This document shows positions 56,895-64,000 of a stretch of DNA of 64,000 nucleotides, one piece after another (position 1 is the first letter of the stretch; every line of letters begins with the position of its first letter). Source of the stretch: Novosphingobium sp. NDB2Meth1 (GTDB lineage: Bacteria; Pseudomonadota; Alphaproteobacteria; Sphingomonadales; Sphingomonadaceae); the NCBI RefSeq assembly GCF_900117425.1, contig NZ_FPEH01000023.1, forward strand, positions 1 to 64,000, in the 5' to 3' direction. The notes beneath the pieces were generated by a model. That model saw only the letters and a list, made by a program, of their open reading frames with translations, did not search any database and was not told where the DNA came from. Both the position numbers and the translations under genes were made by a program.

Positions 56895-57980
56895 TTACGG
56901 CATCTTGGTCGGTGCCGCAGCCGGAGCCGGGGCTGCCGCTGCGGTGACCATCGGAGCGCTCGGCCGCAGGGCCGGGTAGTCCTTGACCATCGAGACACCG
57001 CCCAGAGGCTTGTTGATGCCGCGGTGGCAGGTCGTGCAGTTGACCTTCAGCGGATCACCCTGGGGCCCGAGGCGGTGCTTCGGGAACACGCTGGCAAGCG
57101 TGCCGATGTATTCCCCGTTGATGTTGCGCACCATCCGGTAGCCGTACCAGGCGCCGACGCGCTTGGGCGTGCTCATGTTCCAGGCCTGGAACGAGCCGGC
57201 GTTGTGGCAGAACGTGCAGTTCACGCCGAGCGCCGAGGAGGTGTGCATCATGAGGCTGTAGGTGCCCTCTGCCTCCATCGTCGTGGTCTTGTTCTTCGTC
57301 GCGGCGTATTGCGACGGGTGGCTGTAGGTCGTCTGCACCCGGATCGGCGCCGAGTTGCTGTCGAGCAGGTACTTGGCGAAAGCCGTGTTCGGCAGCGACG
57401 AATAGGCCGTGCTGACGAGCGGCGCGTTCTGGCCGTGCTTGTTGCCGAGGATGGTGTCCTCGTTGCCCTTGGCCGGCAGCGCCCAGTTTTCGGTCGGAAC
57501 CGCCTTGCCCCGGTGGCAGGTGTAGCAGGTCACACCGGTCTGCTTCACGTGCTGGGTCCAGTTGGTGTTGATGTTCCGCGTCATCTGCAGCATCCGCCGA
57601 GCCACCTTCTTGGTGTAGATCTCGTCGGAGGCCATGTTGGCCGGGTTGTGACAGTAGTTGCAGCCTTGCTCCGGCGCGATCCACTGGGTGATCGCGGCCA
57701 TCGTGTAGCTGAACTCGTCTTCCGAGATGTCGCCCAGAACCTGCACGTTCTGGTACGCTTCCTTGGCGGGACGGCCACCCGGCTTGGGCGGATCATAGGG
57801 CGGCGGCGGCACGACATTGATCGGATCGATCTTCTTGTTCGCCGAAGCGAGCGTGATCTGATCCATGCCGGTGCCGCGGAAGCCGTATTGCTTGGCGGAC
57901 TTGGTCTCGAGCTGGCAGCCGCCGAGCAGCGCTGCGCCGAGGACCACCGCGCCGAGGCGCAGCATGAGGTTCGGTTTCAT
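56895..57980 (-). CDS. pufC: Reaction-centre tetraheme cytochrome c subunit
   Basis: 361 residues. A lipoprotein signal ends in LLGGC (Cys about 22). Four CxxCH haem sites: EQGCNYCHNPANM, GVTCYTCHRGKAVP, GVNCTFCHNAGSF and KVNCTTCHRGINKP, with axial Met in repeated RRMLQMTRNIN / SLMMHTSS / YRMVRNIN segments. PufC re-reduces the photo-oxidised special pair. Tail residues after about 335 are Ala/Pro-rich, variable. Two bases after pufM; a terminator follows. Confidence 0.97.
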   Translation of the reverse strand: MKPNLMLRLGAVVLGAALLGGCQLETKSAKQYGFRGTGMDQITLASANKKIDPINVVPPPPYDPPKPGGRPAKEAYQNVQVLGDISEDEFSYTMAAITQWIAPEQGCNYCHNPANMASDEIYTKKVARRMLQMTRNINTNWTQHVKQTGVTCYTCHRGKAVPTENWALPAKGNEDTILGNKHGQNAPLVSTAYSSLPNTAFAKYLLDSNSAPIRVQTTYSHPSQYAATKNKTTTMEAEGTYSLMMHTSSALGVNCTFCHNAGSFQAWNMSTPKRVGAWYGYRMVRNINGEYIGTLASVFPKHRLGPQGDPLKVNCTTCHRGINKPLGGVSMVKDYPALRPSAPMVTAAAAPAPAAAPTKMP

Positions 57981-57982
57981 GG

Positions 57983-58948
57983 TCACTTGCTCCCCAAAGC
58001 CGGATCGACGACCCCGGTGTCGGGATAGGCCGGCGCATAGTGGTGCTGCTGGGCCCACAGGTACCAGTTGTCGACAACGGTGCCGGTGAGGAGGATGCCG
58101 ATGCCGCCCGTGAGAGTGGTCAGCACGGCGAACCACCAGGCCCAGCGGTGTATCGATTCCATCGTGGCGTTGAAGCCCATGGTCCAGCGCCAGAACAGGG
58201 CGGCGCGTTCGGAGGCGGTACCGCGATCGGTGATCTGTTCGATCTCGCGCTCACCGCCATAGCGGCCGACTGCCAGGATGGTCGCGCCATGCATCGCGAA
58301 GAGCAGGGTCGAGCCATAGAGGAAGGCGATCGAGAGGGCGTGGAACGGATTGTAGAACAGGTTGCCATAGCGGATCGAGAACGCGGCGGTCCAATCGAGA
58401 TGCGGGAAGATGCCGAAGGGCACAGCTTCGGACCAGCTGCCCATGAAGGCGGGCCGGATGAAGCCGAGCACGAGGAACAGCCAGATGGCCGACATGAATG
58501 CCCAGAACACGTGGGTCCCCATGCCGAGCGCGCGGGCCCGGCGATAGGTCCGGATTGCCCAGAGCAGAACCGAGAGCGTCAGGAACATGCCGGCGAGGAT
58601 CCACCAGCCGCCCTTGGCGAGCGGGACGATGGGCGAGAAGCCGTATTCCGGCCCCGGCGGCTCCAGGCTGAGCCACGGCAGCATGCGCACGAACTGGATC
58701 GGATCCCAGTTGACCGAAGCCATCATGTTGAGACCGATGATCTCGAACGCGGTGAGCCCGCACAGGATCGAGAGGAGACCGGTCCAGCCGAGATAGATCG
58801 GGCCGAGCTGGGCCTGACCGAAGCGGCCGAAGAGGTGGTTGAAACCGACGGCGGTGCCGCGCGGATCACTGCCGGGCTTCATCTCGATGCCCATTTCGGG
58901 GGCATGGCTGAGCTGAACCTGCGTGAAGATATTCTGATAGGTAGCCAT
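57983..58948 (-). CDS. pufM: Photosynthetic reaction centre M subunit
   Basis: 321 residues, five membrane helices. Pigment/iron-binding histidines are in [40 protein letters not shown] (special-pair ligand NPFH) and [16 protein letters not shown] (Fe ligand). The start matches [20 protein letters not shown]. With L it forms the core that carries special pair, bacteriopheophytins and quinones. 13 bases after pufL. Confidence 0.98.
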   Translation of the reverse strand: MATYQNIFTQVQLSHAPEMGIEMKPGSDPRGTAVGFNHLFGRFGQAQLGPIYLGWTGLLSILCGLTAFEIIGLNMMASVNWDPIQFVRMLPWLSLEPPGPEYGFSPIVPLAKGGWWILAGMFLTLSVLLWAIRTYRRARALGMGTHVFWAFMSAIWLFLVLGFIRPAFMGSWSEAVPFGIFPHLDWTAAFSIRYGNLFYNPFHALSIAFLYGSTLLFAMHGATILAVGRYGGEREIEQITDRGTASERAALFWRWTMGFNATMESIHRWAWWFAVLTTLTGGIGILLTGTVVDNWYLWAQQHHYAPAYPDTGVVDPALGSK

Positions 58949-58961
58949 GGCTAGTCCTCCT

Positions 58962-59786
58962 TCACGACCAGATCGGCAGGTTGAGCCACCAGTTCCACCA
59001 TTCAGGCCAGCCCTTGGTCCACAAGGGGCCGCTGATGATGATGCAGACCGCGCTCCAGAAGCCGGCGTTGAGCGCCAGCAGCAGCCCCAGACGGTGGATG
59101 CCCAGGGTACCGATCGAGTAGCCGATCAGATCGCGGAAGAAGGTGTCTTCGTATTCCGGGGTCTTCACGGTCTCGCCCTCTTTCGGGTTGACCGCGGAAA
59201 GCACCAGCGCGCCGTGCAATGCGAGCGCGAGGCAGGTGGTGAAGAAGAAGCTCACCGCCAGCATGTGCGCCGGATTGTAGTGGAAGTGCAGGTACTGGTA
59301 GCCGGTGTTCGACACCCAGTCGAGGTGGCTGAAGATCCCGTAGGGGAAGCCGAAGTGCCAGGCACCCAGCAACACCGGACGGATCACCACCAGCGAGACG
59401 TAGGCGAAGATCGCGAAGCCGAAGGCGATGGGCACGTGATATCCCATGCCCAGCTTGCGGCAGATCTCCACTTCGCGCAGCGCCCAGGAGACGAATGACA
59501 CGATCGCGCAGACCGTGATCACCTGCCAGAACCCGCCCTCGCGCAGCGGCGCAAGGCCGAGCCCGTATTTGAGGTCAGGCGGCGCGATCGAGATCAGCCA
59601 CGGGTTCCACGTGCCACCTTGCGAGGCGCAGTAGAGAATGAGAGCCGTTCCGAGTGAGGCGAAGATCGCCGTGATCACTCCGAAAAAGCCAACGTAGAAC
59701 GGGCCGACCCAGAAGTCGAAAAGGTCCCCGCCGATCAACGTGCCTCCGCGCACGCGATACTTTCGCTCGAAACTGAGGAGCGCCAT
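58962..59786 (-). CDS. pufL: Photosynthetic reaction centre L subunit
   Basis: 274 residues. The N-terminus [20 protein letters not shown] is the standard L start; histidines lie in [40 protein letters not shown] (special pair) and [18 protein letters not shown] (Fe). Five helices. Preceded by a strong hairpin (59862-59897) that separates pufBA from pufLMC. Confidence 0.98.
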   Translation of the reverse strand: MALLSFERKYRVRGGTLIGGDLFDFWVGPFYVGFFGVITAIFASLGTALILYCASQGGTWNPWLISIAPPDLKYGLGLAPLREGGFWQVITVCAIVSFVSWALREVEICRKLGMGYHVPIAFGFAIFAYVSLVVIRPVLLGAWHFGFPYGIFSHLDWVSNTGYQYLHFHYNPAHMLAVSFFFTTCLALALHGALVLSAVNPKEGETVKTPEYEDTFFRDLIGYSIGTLGIHRLGLLLALNAGFWSAVCIIISGPLWTKGWPEWWNWWLNLPIWS

Positions 59787-59861
59787 GGCTCTATCCTCCC
59801 CCGCCCAAGCCTGGCGGGCACAAGTACATGGAAAATCAACCGGTTCCCCCCGGCAGTGCCG

Positions 59862-59897
59862 GAGGCGGCATGTCCACTTTCGGTGGGATGCCGCCTC
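59862..59897 (-). promoter_or_regulatory. Intercistronic hairpin between pufA and pufL
   Basis: Arms GAGGCGGCAT (59862-59871) and ATGCCGCCTC (59888-59897) are a perfect 10-base inverted repeat, extended inside by CCAC/GTGG. No T-run. In Rhodobacter a hairpin here protects the pufBA segment of the mRNA from 3' decay, giving LH1 polypeptides in excess over L and M; the same role is inferred. Confidence 0.82.
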
Positions 59898-59912
59898 TTG
59901 CCTTGCAGGTGG

Positions 59913-60092
59913 TCAGGGCGTGGCTGCGGCTGCAGCCGGGGCTGCCTGGGCCGCAGAGTGCGGACCATCGAGCCAGTTGAAGCGAGGCGTGCTGAGCAGG
60001 ATGAAGTGAATCACGATTGCCAGCACAAACAGGAACGCGGCGAGCGCCACGAGGGCCCTGCGCGGATCGAAAATAAGCCAGACTCTCCACAT
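59913..60092 (-). CDS. pufA: Light-harvesting 1 alpha polypeptide
   Basis: 59 residues, from the ATG at 60092 after AAGGA. Typical alpha chain: [20 protein letters not shown], one membrane helix, the bacteriochlorophyll-ligand His in [20 protein letters not shown], then an Ala/Pro-rich C-terminal tail (about residues 45-59), longer than in some relatives. It forms the LH1 ring with PufB around the reaction centre. Confidence 0.95.
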   Translation of the reverse strand: MWRVWLIFDPRRALVALAAFLFVLAIVIHFILLSTPRFNWLDGPHSAAQAAPAAAAATP

Positions 60093-60199
60093 GGTATCTG
60101 TCCTTGTGAAAGCGCCGAAGCGGCGCGGTCGTTCAGGTTCGGCCGAAAATGGCCGGGTGGCCGTTATGGCCAAACGTGGGTGTTATGACGTTGGATTTC

Positions 60200-60352
60200 T
60201 TACGAAATCCAGGGGCGCCACGACCACACGAGCGCGTGGGCAACCACGGCCACGGCGGTGAAGCCGAGGAAGCTGCTCATGAACAGCTTGTGGAATTCCT
60301 TGGCTTCTTCAGGCGTCAGGTAGGTCCTGAGCCCCAGGCGATCATCGCTCAT
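60200..60352 (-). CDS. pufB: Light-harvesting 1 beta polypeptide
   Basis: 50 residues. The start [20 protein letters not shown] is characteristic; the membrane helix carries the bacteriochlorophyll-ligand His in [22 protein letters not shown] site lies 8 bases upstream. Its ATG overlaps (ATGA) the stop of a 50-codon frame that follows bchZ. The gap to pufA is 107 bases. Confidence 0.95.
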   Translation of the reverse strand: MSDDRLGLRTYLTPEEAKEFHKLFMSSFLGFTAVAVVAHALVWSWRPWIS

Positions 60353-60501
60353 ATCTGCATCTCCAGTATTGACGTGCAAAGCGAGAGGCGGCGATCGCCC
60401 CCCGGCGATATTCCAACGGCCGAAGCCGAGGGAATGGGTTTACCCGCTGAGCGGGAATGGCCTTCCCGCAAAGCGGGATAATGGGTGCGCGCGCTGCTCA
60501 T
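60349..60501 (-). CDS. Micro-ORF bridging bchZ and pufB (50 codons), unknown
   Basis: ATG at 60501 overlaps the bchZ stop as ATGA; its stop overlaps the pufB start as ATGA, with no other stop between. The product ([20 protein letters not shown], continuing to [10 protein letters not shown]) has no membrane helix, so it is not PufQ. The frame includes the hairpin block at 60443-60477. It could serve only to keep ribosomes moving from bchZ to pufB. Whether a stable peptide exists is unknown. Confidence 0.35.
   Translation of the reverse strand: MSSARTHYPALREGHSRSAGKPIPSASAVGISPGGDRRLSLCTSILEMQI
60443..60477. promoter_or_regulatory. Near-palindrome with mutually exclusive hairpins before pufB
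   Basis: Either two flanking hairpins form (CCCGC-tga-GCGGG at 60443-60455 and CCCGC-aaa-GCGGG at 60465-60477) or a central one (GCGGGAA at 60451-60457 with TTCCCGC at 60463-60469). The unit lies 91 bases before the pufB start and could set mRNA processing or attenuation between bchZ and pufB. Confidence 0.55.
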
Positions 60502-61943
60502 GGCGCCGCGCTTCCGAGCAGCGCATCGGCGAGCCGGTCGGCGCTGACTTCGCTTTCGCCTTCGCGGCGCGCGGCAGCTTCGGCCGCGTCGCGCAGGCGC
60601 TTGGCAAAGGAGATGCGGATGAGCACCGGCTGGGCTTCGACCAGTTCATCGAGCCGGGCCTTGGCCTCGTCGCTCCACGGCAGCTCGCGGTGGAGCCGCG
60701 CCGGCGTGGCGGGCACCGCATCGAGCTGGGTGGCAAGGGGCAGGATGTGGAACAGCGCGTCGAACAGCGCGTTGCACACTTCCTGGATCAGGTAGGTCGC
60801 ACCCGAATAGCCCATGAAGGGCGTGCCGGTGTGGCGGCGGATCGCGGCGCCCGGAAAGCTTGCCGGGATGTAGATGCTGCGCGCGCCGCATTCGGCGAGG
60901 TACATGCGCTCGTTGTAGCTGCCGAACACGACCATCGGCGCGCCGGCGCGGATGGCATCGCGCACGTCCTCGTTCTTCGGCTTCACACCCGCGCTGCGCG
61001 AGAAGGCGAAGGCGCAGGGGAGGCCCATGTCCTCTTCAAGGAAATGCCGGATCCCGCGGGTGTAGGTCTCGTTCGCGACAATGCCGAAGCTGGCCGTGCC
61101 GAAGAAGTCCTGCGTGACCGAGCGCCACAAGTCCCACAGCGGCTTGATCGTGGTGTGCTTCTCGCGCGTGATGAACGGTTCGGGATCAAGCCCCAGCGAA
61201 GCCCCCAGCGCTTCAAGGAAGCGGGTGGTGGAGGTGAGCCCGACCGGCGCCTGGAAATAGGGCCGCTCAAGTACCTCGCAAAGATTGCGCCCGAACTCGC
61301 GGTAAAGGCACACATTCGCGTCGGCATCCGCAAGGCGGCGGATATCGGCGAGGTGACAGCCCAGCGGGAACACCATGTTCACCTCGGCGCCGAGGCCCTC
61401 GATCAGGCGGCGCATCTCGGCAAGGTCCGAGGCCATGTTGAACATGCCGTAGGCCGGGCCGATGATGTTGACGCGCGGCTTCTCGCCTTCCTTGCGTGCC
61501 TTCGGGGCGGGCACGGTCTTGGGGCCGAACTCGCTCCACAGCCAGCTCAGCGCGCGGTCCGCCGACTGCCACTGATCCTCGTCGATCGTGCGCGGCAGGA
61601 AGCGCTTGATATTGGTGCCCCCCGGCGTCACGCCGCCGCCGATCATCTCGGCGATCGAGCCGGTCACGACAACCGCCGGAAGCTCAGGATCGAGCGTCTT
61701 CCACGCGCGGCGCATGGCCGCTTCGGTGCCGGTCTTGCCAAGCTCTTCCTCGCCGAGGCCAGTGACGACGATGGGCAGTTCGTGCGGCGGCAACCCGTCG
61801 GTGTAATGTAGCACCGATGTCACCGGCAGGTTTTCGCAGCCCACCGGGCCGTCGATAATGACCTGCAGGCCCTTCACCGCGGTGAAGACGTAGACCGCGC
61901 CCCAATAGCCGCCGGCCCGATCATGATCGATGATGAGCGTCAT
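60498..61943 (-). CDS. bchZ: Chlorophyllide a reductase subunit Z
   Basis: 481 residues. NifK-like subunit of the nitrogenase-like enzyme that reduces ring B to form the bacteriochlorin. Conserved [40 protein letters not shown] (cluster Cys), [20 protein letters not shown] and [20 protein letters not shown]. Start overlaps a 27-codon frame after bchY (ATGA). Confidence 0.96.
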   Translation of the reverse strand: MTLIIDHDRAGGYWGAVYVFTAVKGLQVIIDGPVGCENLPVTSVLHYTDGLPPHELPIVVTGLGEEELGKTGTEAAMRRAWKTLDPELPAVVVTGSIAEMIGGGVTPGGTNIKRFLPRTIDEDQWQSADRALSWLWSEFGPKTVPAPKARKEGEKPRVNIIGPAYGMFNMASDLAEMRRLIEGLGAEVNMVFPLGCHLADIRRLADADANVCLYREFGRNLCEVLERPYFQAPVGLTSTTRFLEALGASLGLDPEPFITREKHTTIKPLWDLWRSVTQDFFGTASFGIVANETYTRGIRHFLEEDMGLPCAFAFSRSAGVKPKNEDVRDAIRAGAPMVVFGSYNERMYLAECGARSIYIPASFPGAAIRRHTGTPFMGYSGATYLIQEVCNALFDALFHILPLATQLDAVPATPARLHRELPWSDEAKARLDELVEAQPVLIRISFAKRLRDAAEAAARREGESEVSADRLADALLGSAAP

Positions 61944-62023
61944 GCGCGCGCTCCTGCCAGGCGATACAAGGGCCGGACGGTCATCGCGAGCCGCAGGTGG
62001 CGATAGGCGATCAGCAGGATCAT
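61940..62023 (-). CDS. Micro-ORF bridging bchY and bchZ (27 codons), unknown
   Basis: ATG at 62023 overlaps the bchY stop as ATGA, and its own stop overlaps the bchZ ATG as ATGA. The peptide ([20 protein letters not shown] then RLAGARA) is basic and partly hydrophobic. With the frame at 60349-60501 it is the second such element in this operon. Translational relay is the simplest role; a membrane micropeptide is possible. Confidence 0.35.
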   Translation of the reverse strand: MILLIAYRHLRLAMTVRPLYRLAGARA

Positions 62024-63558
62024 GATCCCACCGCCTCTGCCGCCTTGCGGGCAGCCTCGTTCAGCGCGGCGTACTTCTTCTTGAAGTTCGGGCGGTCCTG
62101 CGGGGTATCTTCCCAAACGCCGGTCGTATGGCCGGAGCCGACGCCCTCGAAGAAGGCGCTCATGCGGTCGAAGCGGGCTTTTCCGCCGATCGCGGCGTTG
62201 ACCACCATCGCGAGGCTGCCAGCACCCGCAGGACCCATCAGCGGGCGGGCCGAGATGAGATTGGTGAAATAGAGCGCCGGGATCGCCATCTGCTTGGCGT
62301 GCTGCACCACCGGCGTCGTGCCGATGGCGAGATCGGGGCGGAATTCCTCGACGGCGGCAATGTCCTGCTCGAGGCTGGCGCGGTACTGCACCTTGACGCC
62401 GCGCGCCTGCAGCCATTCGCGGTCGGGATCGGACCACACGGTGCGCGGGCAGGCGGTGCCGACATAACGCACGTCGGCGCCGCTTTCGACGAGCAGACGC
62501 GCGACCAGCAGTTCGGAGCCTTCGTAGCCCGAAACGGTGATGCGGCCCTTGATCGGGCGGGCGGCCAGCGCGCCGGTGATCGCGGGCAGGATGCGGTTCT
62601 GCGCGGCGGCGATCTTGTCGGCGCTCACGCCGCAGGCCTGGCCGATGCTGGCGAGCCAATCGGCGGTGCCATCGCGGCCAACCGGCGCCGAACCGACGAC
62701 AGTGCGACCCGCGGCTTCGAACTCGCGCACGCTGGCGGTGTAGAACGGATGGATCGCGGCGACGGCGGCGCAATCGAGCGCGGCATAGAGCTCGCGCCAT
62801 TCGCGCGTCGGCACGACCGGGCCAGCAGCGAGGCCCATCGGCTCCAGCATCTGTGCGATGCCGACCGGATCGACCGGGAACATCTCGCCGAGCAGCGTGA
62901 TCGTCGGGCGGTCCGAACGGGCAGGGGGAGCGCTTACCGGGCCAGCTTCCGCCTCGCTGCGGGCATAGGCGAGCATGGCGCCGGCAAGCACGTCCTTGGC
63001 CTCGGCATGAGTCGGAATGCCGAAGCCGGGGACATCGATGCCGATGATCCTGACGCCGTTCACTTCCTTGCCCAGAAGGCGAAGCGGCACACCGCTCGCG
63101 GTTGGCACGCAGAGGTTGGTGACGACGATCGCGTCGTAGAGTTCAGGATCGGCGAGCTGCTCGACCGCTTCCTTGATGTCCTCGAACAGCTTGCCGGTAA
63201 CCAGCGTTTCCGAGCTGAACGGCACGTAGCCGACGCTCCGCCGCGCGCCATAGAAGTGCGAGGTGAAGGTGAGGCCATAGACGCAGCACGCCGAGCCCGA
63301 GAGCACGCTGGCCGTGCGGCGCATCCTGAGGCCCACGCGCAGCGAGCCGAACGCGGGGCACATCGATTGCGGCTGATCGTGCGGGCCGACCGGGTAGTCG
63401 GCGGCATAGCGATCAAGCACTTCGCTCTTGCCGGCATTGCGCGCGGCTTCGCGCATCCGGTCCGTCCCGCCATGGCAGCCGCCATCGGTCCCCGCCGCGA
63501 CGGGGGCGTCGGGCATGGCGTCGATGCGGTCAGGGGCGGGGCGGGTTTCAGATGTCAT
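62020..63558 (-). CDS. bchY: Chlorophyllide a reductase subunit Y
   Basis: 512 residues from the ATG at 63558, overlapping bchX by 11 bases. NifD-like; conserved cysteines in [36 protein letters not shown] and [20 protein letters not shown], which hold the [4Fe-4S] cluster with BchZ. Electrons come from BchX. The reading frame extends to 63591 but that part lies in bchX. Confidence 0.96.
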   Translation of the reverse strand: MTSETRPAPDRIDAMPDAPVAAGTDGGCHGGTDRMREAARNAGKSEVLDRYAADYPVGPHDQPQSMCPAFGSLRVGLRMRRTASVLSGSACCVYGLTFTSHFYGARRSVGYVPFSSETLVTGKLFEDIKEAVEQLADPELYDAIVVTNLCVPTASGVPLRLLGKEVNGVRIIGIDVPGFGIPTHAEAKDVLAGAMLAYARSEAEAGPVSAPPARSDRPTITLLGEMFPVDPVGIAQMLEPMGLAAGPVVPTREWRELYAALDCAAVAAIHPFYTASVREFEAAGRTVVGSAPVGRDGTADWLASIGQACGVSADKIAAAQNRILPAITGALAARPIKGRITVSGYEGSELLVARLLVESGADVRYVGTACPRTVWSDPDREWLQARGVKVQYRASLEQDIAAVEEFRPDLAIGTTPVVQHAKQMAIPALYFTNLISARPLMGPAGAGSLAMVVNAAIGGKARFDRMSAFFEGVGSGHTTGVWEDTPQDRPNFKKKYAALNEAARKAAEAVGS

Positions 63559-64000
63559 CGTAGATGACCTCCAGCGACGCCTTGGTTTCAAAGGTGCCGC
63601 CGCGCATGTCGGCCTGGGTTGCCGGGATCAGCGTCACACTGCCGCCGGTGTCCTCGGGCGAGAACAGGCCGAGCAGGCCGTCCTGGTCGAGCGGCTTGGG
63701 CCGCCGCGGCGGGGCCGTTGCAACGTTTTCCGCCAGTTCCTCGAACAGGCTGCCCCACTGCGTGTCGGGCCGGCCAATGATCTGGTAGTTTGCGGACTTG
63801 CGGCGGATGTCCTCGTCCGCCGGGATCGCGCAAAGCACCGGGATATCAACAGCCTGTGCAAAGGCCTTGGCCTCACCGGTGCCGTCATCCTTGTTGACGA
63901 TCATGCCCGCGACGCCGACATTGCCGCCCATCGAGCGAAAATATTCGACCGCCTTGCAGACGTTGTTCGCCACGTAGAGCGACTGCAGGTCGTTCGAGCC
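63548..64000 (-). CDS. bchX: Chlorophyllide a reductase iron protein BchX, C-terminal part (cut by window edge)
   Basis: The last 150 codons are inside the window and the frame is open to base 64000. The start of the visible part, SNDLQSLYVANNVCKAVEYF, then GGNVGVAGMIVNKDDGTGEA and VLCAIPADEDIRRKSANYQI are diagnostic of BchX. NifH-like ATPase that donates electrons to BchYZ; the P-loop and cluster cysteines lie outside. Any in-window ATG/GTG (such as 63973) is internal. Confidence 0.95.
   Translation of the reverse strand, partial: GSNDLQSLYVANNVCKAVEYFRSMGGNVGVAGMIVNKDDGTGEAKAFAQAVDIPVLCAIPADEDIRRKSANYQIIGRPDTQWGSLFEELAENVATAPPRRPKPLDQDGLLGLFSPEDTGGSVTLIPATQADMRGGTFETKASLEVIYDDI

Noticed and set aside
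60353..60497. pufQ between bchZ and pufB
   Set aside because: The only frame here encodes a peptide with no membrane helix and no PufQ motif; pufQ is absent from this position.

Overview
The window (about 65% G+C) comes from an aerobic anoxygenic phototrophic alphaproteobacterium, most likely a sphingomonad (Novosphingobium/Erythrobacter type). That reading rests on the gene order of the photosynthesis gene cluster, on the use of AcsF (the O2-dependent cyclase) with no bchE in view, on a tetraheme PufC reaction centre, and on TonB-free sphingomonad-style catabolic genes around it. No rRNA, tRNA, CRISPR array or transposase was recognised.

Region 1 (1-4931, minus strand) is a tight operon-like run: a ferritin-like protein, a FabH-like ketoacyl synthase, an ABC ATPase and permease, an exported thioredoxin-like protein and CcdA. 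It ends before the first 45 codons of dxs, which leave the window at base 1. Region 2 (5-18.5 kb) is accessory catabolism. It holds an alpha/beta hydrolase, an acyl-CoA dehydrogenase and a decayed LacI regulator. It also holds a probable C-glycoside deglycosidase alpha/beta pair facing an aldose-epimerase / PhyH / DUF1080 operon. A near-identical 19-bp palindrome sits in front of both units, next to a TetR gene. An Lrp regulator, an OYE flavoenzyme, an EthD protein, an FAD oxidoreductase, an amidohydrolase and a cytochrome b561 follow. Region 3 (18.5-33 kb) is mixed: a glycosyltransferase, an HscC-type Hsp70 with a J-like partner, a second amidohydrolase, small enzymes, MetY, a polytopic membrane protein, a lipid-anchored cytochrome c, a lower-G+C GH105-like enzyme, an SDR and an NTF2-like protein.

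Region 4 (33.1-64 kb) is the photosynthesis gene cluster. One long minus-strand operon runs bchF-N-B-H-L-M-lhaA-puhA-puhB-puhC-orf95-acsF-puhE-hemA, almost every junction being an ATGA or TGATG overlap. Diverging from it on the plus strand are ppaA/aerR, ppsR, bchG, a PucC-like transporter, bchP and tspO. After a small membrane ORF and an atypical HEAT-like gene comes a second minus-strand operon, bchX(partial)-Y-Z-pufB-A-L-M-C. bchI, bchD, bchC and the crt genes are not in the window and presumably lie beyond 64,000.

Together these genes make ALA (HemA), convert Mg-protoporphyrin to bacteriochlorophyll a (BchH, M, AcsF, BNL, F, XYZ, G, P), and build the LH1-reaction-centre core (PufBALMC, PuhA, with LhaA, PuhB, PuhC and PuhE as assembly factors). 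Redox/light/B12-dependent repression by PpsR and PpaA controls them; a TGT-N12-ACA site and a perfect inverted repeat lie in front of bchG. Two tiny reading frames that bridge bchY-bchZ and bchZ-pufB with ATGA overlaps at both ends, and a bistable hairpin before pufB, are the least expected elements of this cluster.
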